Source of the DNA: Gammaproteobacteria bacterium
GTDB lineage: Bacteria; Pseudomonadota; Gammaproteobacteria; Steroidobacterales; BM003
Assembly (NCBI GenBank): GCA_026193125.1
Contig: JAPHSC010000170.1
Coordinates: 1-18,126 of the forward strand
Length of the DNA: 18,126 nucleotides
Direction of reading: 5' to 3'
A program made the position numbers and the translations under genes. This document shows positions 7,774 through 14,772 of this stretch, piece by piece (position 1 is the stretch's first letter; each line of letters begins with the position of its first letter). Under the pieces are notes generated by a model that did no database searches, had not been told where the DNA came from, and saw nothing but the letters and a program-made list of their open reading frames with translations.

Positions 7774-8897
7774 GCGAGCGCGCTCGTCGCTTGCTGGATG
7801 CGATCCGGGCCATCGATCTGCCCCGCAAGGTCAAGATCATGAACGTCTGTGGCGGGCATGAGAGGACGATTTCCCACGCCGGCCTGAGGGGGGTGCTGCC
7901 ACCCGGGATAGAGATGATCCCGGGACCAGGTTGCCCGGTGTGCATTTGTCCTGAGGAAGACGTGTACGAGGCCATACAGTTGGCCTTGCATGAGCCGGTT
8001 ACCCTGGTCGCCTTCGGCGACATGCTCAGGGTGCCGGTGAATGTTCCACGCAGCCAGCCGCGTTCCCTGGAGCAGGCCAGGGCAGCCGGGGGCGATATTC
8101 GACCTATTGCCACGCCCATGGAAGCGGTGCGTATCGCCCGCGAACAACCCGATCGGCAGGTGGTGTTTTTTGCCGCGGGATTTGAGACAACCATCGCGCC
8201 GGTTGCGGCCATGCTGGCCGAGGGCGTGCCGGATAATCTGCTGGTACTGCTTTCGGGCAGGCTTACCTGGCCAGCAGTTGCGCTCTTGCTCGAGTCGGGC
8301 ACCCCCGGCTTCGATGCGCTGATTGCACCGGGTCACGTGGCCACTGTCATGGGTCCGGAAGAATGGGAATTTGTCGCCGACAAACACGGTATTCCCGTGG
8401 CAGTGGCCGGTTTTGAAAGCGAGTCCATGCTGGCTGCCATGCATTCTGTGTTGCGCCAGTTCAGGGATGGCACGCCAAAATTGGAAAACTGTTATCCAAG
8501 TGTGGTGCGGCCGGGCGGCAACCCGATAGCGCGGGACATACTCAAGCGCGTGTTGAACGTGGTCGACGCCAACTGGCGGGGTATTGGCACGATCACCGGT
8601 TCCGGCTTTGCCCTGAGTCCCGAGTACCACGCACACGACGCCAGGTTGCAGCTTCCTTCTTATCAGGATGCCGCACGCAAGCGTGTGGGTCAGATGCCGC
8701 CGGGTTGCGATTGCGCAAGCGTGGTGTTGGGAAAGATTTACCCGAACGAGTGCCGGCTTTTCGGCAACCCTTGTGTGCCGCGCAGGCCGATAGGCCCGTG
8801 TATGGTGTCGGACGAGGGGGCCTGCCGAATCTGGTGGTCGTCCGGCCTGCGCGAAAACAAGGCGGAGGATCGGCCGCCACGTGCGGAAGCGGGTTAG
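7770..8897 (+). CDS. hypD: Hydrogenase maturation Fe-S protein HypD
   Basis: A 375-residue scaffold protein on which, together with HypC, the Fe(CN)2CO unit is assembled. The conserved motifs are C27-GGHE, GPG-C55-PV-C58 and, near the C-terminus, the cysteine-rich block (GCDCASVVLG, NECRLFGNPC, PIGPCMVS) that ligates its [4Fe-4S] cluster. The start is GTG in a GTGA overlap with the hypB stop (7770-7773), so it depends on hypB translation. The roughly 25 residues after the cluster region (from WWSSGLREN) look non-conserved and polar. A 2.7-kb open frame on the opposite strand across hypD and hypF is a composition artefact. Confidence 0.96.
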   Translation: MSERARRLLDAIRAIDLPRKVKIMNVCGGHERTISHAGLRGVLPPGIEMIPGPGCPVCICPEEDVYEAIQLALHEPVTLVAFGDMLRVPVNVPRSQPRSLEQARAAGGDIRPIATPMEAVRIAREQPDRQVVFFAAGFETTIAPVAAMLAEGVPDNLLVLLSGRLTWPAVALLLESGTPGFDALIAPGHVATVMGPEEWEFVADKHGIPVAVAGFESESMLAAMHSVLRQFRDGTPKLENCYPSVVRPGGNPIARDILKRVLNVVDANWRGIGTITGSGFALSPEYHAHDARLQLPSYQDAARKRVGQMPPGCDCASVVLGKIYPNECRLFGNPCVPRRPIGPCMVSDEGACRIWWSSGLRENKAEDRPPRAEAG

Positions 8898-8900
8898 GCC

Positions 8901-11177
8901 GTGTCGGCCCCCGGGCGCAGCACATCTCCGCCCGAAGGTGAGAATCCCTGTTGGCTCTTGCGTATAAGCGGTCATGTGCAGGGCGTAGGCTTTCGACCTC
9001 ATGTGTATCGTCTGGCGCAGCGGCTTGGTCTTTCCGGCTGGGTGCGTAACGCGCTGGGGCAGGTCGAGATCACGGTGCAGGGGGCGCAGCCGGAACTCGA
9101 AGAATTTGTGCGTGCGCTGATACAGGAGGCACCGCCGCTGGCACGGGCGAGGCTGGATTCGCAGGAGACCCAGACGTGCCAGGCTTTCACTGGGTTCGAA
9201 ATACTTGGCAGTGAATCGGGCAACGCGCCCAGGGTATTCATTCCGCCGGATTTTTTTTGTTGCGACCAGTGTCTCCTGGACATCAACACCCCGGGCAATC
9301 GGCGCTACCGATACCCGTTTACCAACTGCACCCAGTGCGGTCCCCGCTACACCCTGATTAATGCCCTGCCTTATGACCGCGCCAACACGTCCATGGCAGG
9401 ATTCCCGCTGTGTGAACGTTGTCGGGAGGAATACCTGAATCCCCTGGATCGGCGCTTCCATGCTGAGCCGGTGGCCTGCCCTGCATGCGGGCCCTCTATA
9501 CGCCTCGTCTTGCCGGGTCAGACCCCGGTCAGCGGTGAGGCAGCGCTGGTGCTGGCGGTGAAGGCCCTGGGTGAGGGAAAGATCCTGGCGGTGAAGGGCG
9601 TGGGCGGTTACCACCTGATGTGCGATGCGAGGGACGAACAGTCTGTACAACGGTTGCGCCAACGCAAGTTGCGACCGGACAAGCCGCTGGCGGTGATGTT
9701 TCCCCAGACAGGTGAGGATGGGCTGGATGCGCTGCGCGAGCAGCTCACCCTGGAGCCTGTTACCGCAGAAGGTGTGTTCGGGCCCGGACGACCTATTGTG
9801 CTGGTTCCGCGGCGAGCCGATTGTGAGTTGGCTCCCGGGGTGGCGCCGGGGCTGGCGGAGATTGGGGTGTTTCTGCCCTACAGCCCGCTGCATCATCTGT
9901 TGCTGTCCGACTTTGGTGGCCCGCTGGTCGCCACCTCGGGCAACCTGAGCGGCGAGCCGGTGTTGACCTCGGTGGCCGAGGCGGAGGCCGTTTTGGGCAA
10001 GGTGGCCGACGGCTTTCTGCACCATGACCGGCCCATTGTGCGGCCGGCAGACGACCCGGTTTGGCGACCCATAGATGGCAGCTTGCGACCCATGCGTCTG
10101 GGGCGTGGCTGTGCGCCATTGGAACTGGACCTGCCTGGTCGCTTGCCAGAGCCGGTGCTGGCCCTGGGTGGGCAAATGAAAAATACACTGGCCCTGGCCT
10201 GGGATGACCGCCTGGTGATCTCGCCACATATAGGCGAAATGTCCAGCGCCAGGAGTCTCCAGGTATTCGAGCAGGTAGCCGCCGACCTGCAGGCCCTGTA
10301 TGGGGTGCAGGCCAGGCGCTTGCTGGTGGATGCCCATCCGGCCTATACCACCCATCGCTGGGCCCGCGCCCAGGGTCTGCCCCTTTCCCCTTACTTCCAC
10401 CATCATGCGCACGCATCGGCCCTGGCCCTGGACAATGGCTTCCTGGATTCCTGCCTGGTATTTGCCTGGGATGGAGTGGGCTACGGTGAGGATGGCAGCT
10501 TGTGGGGCGGCGAGGCCTTGCTTGGTCAGCCCGGGCGGTGGCGCAGGGTTGCCAGCTTCAGACCCTTCAGACTTCCCGGTGGCGAACTGGCTGCGCGCTC
10601 ACCCTGGCGCAGTGCGGCCGGACTTTGCTGGGAGGCAGGTATTGACTGGGAGGCTTGTCCGGCGCCTGGGCTGGTTCACCAGGCATGGAAGCGTGGCCTG
10701 AATTCACCCTACACCAGCGCGGTGGGGCGGTTGTTCGACGGTGCGGCGGGCTTGCTCGGCCTGCATGAGACCAGCTTTGAAGGCCAGGGCCCCATGCAGC
10801 TGGAGGCCCAGTCCTCCGCCTGTGAGGACTATGTGGATCTGCCGTTGTTGCGCGAGGAGGGGGGGCTGCTGCGGGCGGACTGGGAACCCCTGGTGCGCCG
10901 CCTGGTCGGTCACGAAGCTGTCCCGGGCGAGCTTGCGTCCGTATTGCACGAGAGCCTCGCCAGGTGCCTGGTCAAACAGGCCCGGGCCTTGTGCCCTGAT
11001 CAGGGCGCCCGGGTCGTAGGCCTGTGTGGTGGTGTGTTTCAGAATGCCTTGCTGGCCTCGCGTAGCAGAACCCTGCTAGAAGAATGCGGCTTTCATGTAT
11101 TGCAGGCCCGCAACATACCCTGCAACGATGCAGGTATCAGTGCCGGGCAGGTGATGCAGGCGCTTGCCGGCGCCTGA
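8901..11177 (+). CDS. hypF: Carbamoyltransferase HypF
   Basis: A 758-residue enzyme that turns carbamoyl phosphate and ATP into carbamoyl-AMP and transfers the carbamoyl group to the C-terminal cysteine of HypE, the first step of cyanide synthesis. Domains in order: acylphosphatase (about 17-105, RISGHVQGVGFRPHVY); tandem zinc fingers with C121/C124, C143/C146, C171/C174 and C193/C196; a YrdC-like nucleotide domain (about 205-400, KGVGGYHLMCDA, LRPDKPLAVM); and a Kae1-like domain (about 415-758, LALGGQMKNT, FHHHAHASA, AWDGVGYGEDG, GLCGGVFQN). The length is normal for the family. The start is GTG 3 nt after hypD with no clear ribosome site, so it probably relies on coupling. Confidence 0.96.
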   Translation: MSAPGRSTSPPEGENPCWLLRISGHVQGVGFRPHVYRLAQRLGLSGWVRNALGQVEITVQGAQPELEEFVRALIQEAPPLARARLDSQETQTCQAFTGFEILGSESGNAPRVFIPPDFFCCDQCLLDINTPGNRRYRYPFTNCTQCGPRYTLINALPYDRANTSMAGFPLCERCREEYLNPLDRRFHAEPVACPACGPSIRLVLPGQTPVSGEAALVLAVKALGEGKILAVKGVGGYHLMCDARDEQSVQRLRQRKLRPDKPLAVMFPQTGEDGLDALREQLTLEPVTAEGVFGPGRPIVLVPRRADCELAPGVAPGLAEIGVFLPYSPLHHLLLSDFGGPLVATSGNLSGEPVLTSVAEAEAVLGKVADGFLHHDRPIVRPADDPVWRPIDGSLRPMRLGRGCAPLELDLPGRLPEPVLALGGQMKNTLALAWDDRLVISPHIGEMSSARSLQVFEQVAADLQALYGVQARRLLVDAHPAYTTHRWARAQGLPLSPYFHHHAHASALALDNGFLDSCLVFAWDGVGYGEDGSLWGGEALLGQPGRWRRVASFRPFRLPGGELAARSPWRSAAGLCWEAGIDWEACPAPGLVHQAWKRGLNSPYTSAVGRLFDGAAGLLGLHETSFEGQGPMQLEAQSSACEDYVDLPLLREEGGLLRADWEPLVRRLVGHEAVPGELASVLHESLARCLVKQARALCPDQGARVVGLCGGVFQNALLASRSRTLLEECGFHVLQARNIPCNDAGISAGQVMQALAGA

Positions 11178-11252
11178 GGCAGATGTATTTCCTGTTTGGG
11201 CGCTGTTGTTTTCGGCGCAACGTGCGGAACGCGCCCAGGGAGACCACGCGCC

Positions 11253-12587
11253 ATGCGGGTGATTGAGAGTCTTTTCACCTCACTTGTCAGGCATGAATAT
11301 GCCCGGTCCATGACATTCGGACCGATAAGCGAGTCCGGTGGCCTGCCGGTAGCGCGCCCGGGAGTCATCTACCAGCTATATGTGCACATCCCGTTTTGCC
11401 CGGTGCTGTGCCCGTTTTGCTCATTTCATCGTGTGCAGTACCAGCCGCAATTGGCGGCTCGCTATTTCAAGTCTCTGAGGAGCGAGATTCGGCGTTACCA
11501 CGAACAAGGTTTTGTTTTTGACGACCTGTATGTGGGCGGGGGCACGCCCACCGTGAACGAGGAAGAGTTATTGCGCACACTGGATTTGTGCAATGAGCTA
11601 TTCCCCCTGAATTCCATCTCGGTTGAGACAAATCCGAGCGACCTGCGTCCGCATCTCCTGCAGGACTTGCGTCAGCGCGGTGTAAAACGTCTGTCCGTGG
11701 GCGTGCAGAGTTTTGACGATGAGTTGCTGAAGTCCATGGACCGTTACGACAAGTATGGCAGCGCAGAAACCATATGCCGTGCCCTGGAGGGAGCCAGGGG
11801 AATATTTCCAACGCTGAATGTCGACATGATCTTTAATCTGCCGGGCCAGACCGAAGACTCCCTGGCACGTGATCTGCAGACCCTGGTGGCATTGCGCCCG
11901 GAACAGGTTTCCTACTATCCGCTGATGGTTGCCGACTCCGCCAGGCGCCGGGTCGTTGGGAGTATGGGACCGTTACGCAAGTCCGACAGCAGGCGCATGT
12001 TCGAGCAAATCGTCGCGGCCCTGTCACCGGATTACCACCGTTCTACCGCCTGGTGCTTTTCCACCCGTGGTGGATCGATTGATGAATATATCGTGGGCAG
12101 GGATGAGTACATTGGCGCCGGGTCCGGTGCATTCAGCTATGTGAATGGCGTCATTCATGCCACCAGCTTCTCCATCAATGGTTATTGCAGGCGGGTAGAC
12201 GCGGGCGTCAGCGCGATTACCCGCAACAAACGCCTGGGTAGACGTGAGCAAATGCGGTATGACTTCGTCATGAAGTTGTTCGGACTCAGCCTGGATAAAA
12301 GCTGGCTGCGGCATCGCTACGGAAACGTGTTTTACCTGCAAATGGCCGTGGAGCTCCTGGGTATGTGGCTGTTGGGAGCGCTGAAGAACTCGAGCCAGTC
12401 GCTGTTGGTTACGGCCCGGGGAGAGTACTACTGGGTAATACTCATGAGAGAATTCTTCAACAATGTGAATGTGTTCCGGGACGAGATGCGTAGACAGATA
12501 CGCAGCGAGTACCATGACCTGGCGCCGCAAGCCGGGGCGCCTGCTGGCGCGAAGCTGCAGCGCGCCGACATGGAACACGCAGACTAG
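11253..12587 (+). CDS. HemN/HemW-like radical SAM protein inside the hyp operon
   Basis: A 444-residue radical SAM protein of the coproporphyrinogen-dehydrogenase-like group. YVHIPFC49PVLC53PFC56 is the CxxxCxxC [4Fe-4S] site; GGGTP (95-99) and ETNP (125-128) bind SAM; RLSVGVQSFDD (146-156) and DMIFNLPGQT (191-200) are family motifs. The C-terminal part has DEYIGAGSGAFSYV (284-297) and a helical end with TARGEYYWVILMREFF. The HNxxYW heme-ligand sequence of HemW should fall just before DEYIGAG, but there the sequence reads GSIDEYIV, so this is not a standard HemW. The frame opens at 11196, but the ATG at 11253 has AGGGAGA 8 nt upstream. It sits 75 nt after hypF and 12 nt before hypE. A heme-related or hydrogenase-assembly role is inference from family and position. 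Confidence 0.85.
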   Translation: MRVIESLFTSLVRHEYARSMTFGPISESGGLPVARPGVIYQLYVHIPFCPVLCPFCSFHRVQYQPQLAARYFKSLRSEIRRYHEQGFVFDDLYVGGGTPTVNEEELLRTLDLCNELFPLNSISVETNPSDLRPHLLQDLRQRGVKRLSVGVQSFDDELLKSMDRYDKYGSAETICRALEGARGIFPTLNVDMIFNLPGQTEDSLARDLQTLVALRPEQVSYYPLMVADSARRRVVGSMGPLRKSDSRRMFEQIVAALSPDYHRSTAWCFSTRGGSIDEYIVGRDEYIGAGSGAFSYVNGVIHATSFSINGYCRRVDAGVSAITRNKRLGRREQMRYDFVMKLFGLSLDKSWLRHRYGNVFYLQMAVELLGMWLLGALKNSSQSLLVTARGEYYWVILMREFFNNVNVFRDEMRRQIRSEYHDLAPQAGAPAGAKLQRADMEHAD

Positions 12588-12599
12588 AAGGGGAGACGC

Positions 12600-13604
12600 A
12601 TGGAAGACCGATATATCAGCCTGGCCCACGGCAACGGTGGGCGCTTCATGCGTGAACTGATCAAGGAGGTGTTTGCGGCGCATCTTGCCAATCCGTGCCT
12701 GGACACGCGGCTGGATGCGGTCACCTTGCCCTGGGATAACCGGCAACTTGTGATGAGCACGGACGGATTCACCGTGCAGCCGCTCGAGTTTCCGGGCGGC
12801 GACATTGGCAGCCTGGCCGTGCACGGCACGTGCAATGACCTGGCCGTGGCGGGCGCCATACCGGTCTTTCTTACGCTGAATGCCTTTATCGAGGAAGGCT
12901 TTGACCTGGAAGTGCTGGATCGGCTCATCGCCAGCCTGGCAAGGACTGCACGGGAAATGGAAGTGGATGTAGTAGCCGGCGATACCAAGGTCCTGCCCCG
13001 GGGTCAGGGCGGAGGACTTTATCTGGCCACCACGGGTGTGGGGAGACTGGACCCCCGCGCGAGGCTCTCACTGGACGGGCTGCAGGAAGGCGATCGGCTG
13101 CTGGTGAGTGGCCCGGTGGGAGACCATGGCATCGCGGTCATGCTGGCGCGGGAACAATTTGGCCTCAGCGGTTCCTTGCGCTCAGATGCTGCCAGCGTTC
13201 TGCCCTTCACCCGCATCTTGCTGGATTTGCCGGGACTGCGCTTTATGCGTGACCCCACCCGTGGCGGTTTGGTGACGGTGTGTCACGAGCTTTGCCACGC
13301 ATCGGGTCTGGCTGTGCACCTGAACGAGGCAGCGATTCCGGTCAGGGAGCAGGTAATCTCGGTGTGCCAGATGCTTGGCTACGATCCCTATTACCTGGCC
13401 TGTGAGGGGCGCGTGGTGGCGGTGCTTGACGAGAGCGATGCCGACCAGGCGCTGGAGCGCTGGAGAGACTTGCCAGGTGGTGAGGAGGCCGCTTTGATAG
13501 GAACGCTTAAATCAGGCAAACCGCGGGTTCACCTTGAAACCCGTATCGGTGGCAGTCGCTTGCTGGAAGAACTGGAAGACGACCCGCTGCCGCGAATTTG
13601 CTAG
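12600..13604 (+). CDS. hypE: Hydrogenase maturation protein HypE
   Basis: A 334-residue PurM/AIR-synthase-like protein that dehydrates its own S-carbamoyl cysteine to thiocyanate and donates CN to the iron. It begins with ISLAHGNGGRFM, contains STDGFTVQPLEFPGGDIG, GTCNDLAVAGA and RDPTRGGL, and ends in the required PRIC, with the modified cysteine as the last residue. Start ATG has GAAGGGGA just upstream, 12 nt after the radical SAM gene. Oddly, it is separated from the other hyp genes by that radical SAM gene. The last codons fall in the first copy of a repeat that recurs downstream at 13720. Confidence 0.96.
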   Translation: MEDRYISLAHGNGGRFMRELIKEVFAAHLANPCLDTRLDAVTLPWDNRQLVMSTDGFTVQPLEFPGGDIGSLAVHGTCNDLAVAGAIPVFLTLNAFIEEGFDLEVLDRLIASLARTAREMEVDVVAGDTKVLPRGQGGGLYLATTGVGRLDPRARLSLDGLQEGDRLLVSGPVGDHGIAVMLAREQFGLSGSLRSDAASVLPFTRILLDLPGLRFMRDPTRGGLVTVCHELCHASGLAVHLNEAAIPVREQVISVCQMLGYDPYYLACEGRVVAVLDESDADQALERWRDLPGGEEAALIGTLKSGKPRVHLETRIGGSRLLEELEDDPLPRIC

Positions 13605-13639
13605 CCGGCGTAGTGTTTTATTTCGATCGAAGCAGAGTG
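13586..13639. repeat. Composite repeat block A, copy 1 (includes the hypE 3' end)
   Basis: Starts with GCTGCCGCGAATTTGCT (the codons for LPRIC and the first base of the hypE stop) and ends with CGATCGAAGCAGAGTG. The two ends are identical to copy 2 at 13720-13772, while about 20 nt in the middle have diverged apart from TTTTA. Confidence 0.8.
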
Positions 13640-13667
13640 CAGGCCGGAACATTGAGATTGAAGGCGG

Positions 13668-13718
13668 GTAGGGTGCACTCTGTGGACCATGCAACATGGT
13701 GCGTAAAACGCACCCTAC
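13668..13718. repeat. GTAGGGTGC hairpin repeat, copy 1
   Basis: Outer arms GTAGGGTGC and GCACCCTAC pair perfectly over 9 nt. An inner alternative hairpin, GGTGCGTAAAACGCACC, shares the right arm. Copy 2 is at 13873-13922. Dispersed elements with GTAGGGTGCG arms are known from many bacterial genomes. No T-run follows, so it is not a classical intrinsic terminator, but it could end or stabilise the hyp transcript. Confidence 0.75.
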
Positions 13719-13719
13719 G

Positions 13720-13772
13720 GCTGCCGCGAATTTGCTGAGGGGCGCGAGTTTTACCCCGATCGAAGCAGAGTG
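13720..13772. repeat. Composite repeat block A, copy 2
   Basis: Repeats the 17 nt GCTGCCGCGAATTTGCT and the 16 nt CGATCGAAGCAGAGTG of copy 1 in the same order and spacing (one base shorter). It is non-coding here and begins 2 nt after the first hairpin repeat, so A plus hairpin form a tandem unit. Confidence 0.8.
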
Positions 13773-13872
13773 GTTTAGCCGCAAGATGCCGGCGCACGCA
13801 TGGACCAGAGGAAACCGGGGAGCTTCTGACTCATTCTGGGATTGGTAGGTTGTGAGCTAAAAGATTCAGCGC

Positions 13873-13922
13873 GTAGGGTGCACTCTGTGCACCTTCCAAA
13901 TGGTGCGTAAAACGCACCCTAC
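13873..13922. repeat. GTAGGGTGC hairpin repeat, copy 2 (between convergent genes)
   Basis: Shares GTAGGGTGCACTCTGTG and GGTGCGTAAAACGCACC with copy 1; the loop differs. It directly abuts the stop codon of the minus-strand transporter gene and follows hypE, so it may act as a two-way transcript end. It lacks a T-run. Confidence 0.75.
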
Positions 13923-14645
13923 CTAGAACCCGACCAGCATGAAGGCGCCGCACAGGCTTATGGTGGCGCCCGTCACGACATGGACGTAGCGATCCCAGTG
14001 ATGTGGCTTGAGCCCGGCGAGACCGCGTACTGCGAGGGTCACGATGCCCGCCATGGTGGCGATAGTGGTTACCCCGAATATCAAAACGACCCAGGCCAGG
14101 CCGGCGTAATTATGCGCGGCCGCCGGGTACATCAGGATTGGAATCAGGGCCTCGCAAGGACCCAGCACGAAAACAATGAATATTGCCCAGGGGCCCAGTG
14201 CGCCTCCATTTTCGAGGTGGGGGTGCGCATGCTCGGACTGGTGAGAATGCACATGCAGGTGGGCCGTGCCGTCGCTGTGCACGTGCACATGCTTGTGCTC
14301 GCGTTTGCGCCAGAGCTGTCTTACGCTCCACGCGGTGTAGACCAGTCCGAAGGACAGCATGGCCCAGCTGGCCAGTTGTCCCCGCAGGCTTTCCAGTTCC
14401 ACCAGTTGATTCAGGGCGGCGCCGGCTGCCAGGCCCAACAAGCCGATAAACACTGAACCCAATACATGGCCCACACCGCAGAATCCAGTGACTGCAAGCG
14501 TCCGTGTGAGGCTCCAGCGCCGGGCTCGGGACAAGGCGATGAAGGGGAGATAGTGATCTGGTCCAAGCACAGTGTGCACGAAGCCGACCACCATGGCTGT
14601 CCATGCCAGGGCCTGAATTTGTGGGGTTAACCATTCCATAGGCAT
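13923..14645 (-). CDS. Probable metal (nickel) transporter with GPDH motif and His-rich loop
   Basis: A 240-residue membrane protein with about six hydrophobic spans (near 10-35, 48-75, 90-110, 150-175, 180-208, 220-240). Span 1 carries H24-TVLGP-D30-H31-YLPF, recalling the HX4DH signature of NiCoT nickel/cobalt permeases but with one more residue between; a second conserved block LGPCEALIPILM lies at 161-172. The loop at 117-143 has 11 histidines in 27 residues, typical of metal sequestration. It converges on hypE, so nickel supply for the hydrogenase is a sensible inference, though the substrate is not proven. I take the ATG at 14645; the ATG two codons later is also possible, with GGTGA before it. 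The stop overlaps the edge of a repeat element. Confidence 0.75.
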   Translation of the reverse strand: MPMEWLTPQIQALAWTAMVVGFVHTVLGPDHYLPFIALSRARRWSLTRTLAVTGFCGVGHVLGSVFIGLLGLAAGAALNQLVELESLRGQLASWAMLSFGLVYTAWSVRQLWRKREHKHVHVHSDGTAHLHVHSHQSEHAHPHLENGGALGPWAIFIVFVLGPCEALIPILMYPAAAHNYAGLAWVVLIFGVTTIATMAGIVTLAVRGLAGLKPHHWDRYVHVVTGATISLCGAFMLVGF

Positions 14646-14772
14646 TCACCGCCAGTGTCGGGGACCTTGGGCCGATACTGACGCCAGCAAGCGGATGCAG
14701 GGAATCCGTGCTAGTACCTAGGGCTGTGGACACCCAGCCCCGGGGGAAGCCGCACAGTCCGTCATTCTCGAA
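14646..14772. other. Gap between halogenase and transporter genes
   Basis: A 127-nt non-coding gap between two minus-strand genes. It holds a short hairpin at 14721-14740 (GGGCTG, 8-nt loop, CAGCCC) without a T-run. I looked for a nickel/cobalt or cobalamin riboswitch and saw no convincing core. The two genes may be cotranscribed, but the gap is much longer than those inside the hup operon. Confidence 0.5.

Noticed and set aside
7734..10412. An 892-codon open frame on the minus strand across hypD and hypF
   Set aside because: It lies fully opposite two well-recognised genes, its translation is rich in His, Arg and Gln with no domain, and long antisense frames are expected in GC-rich coding DNA.
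13668..13922. CRISPR-like array
   Set aside because: Only two copies, internally palindromic, with unequal spacing and no cas genes; this fits a dispersed hairpin element instead.
14646..14772. Nickel/cobalt or cobalamin riboswitch upstream of the transporter gene
   Set aside because: Only an isolated GACACTGGCGG resembles part of a B12 box; the surrounding conserved segments and stems are absent.
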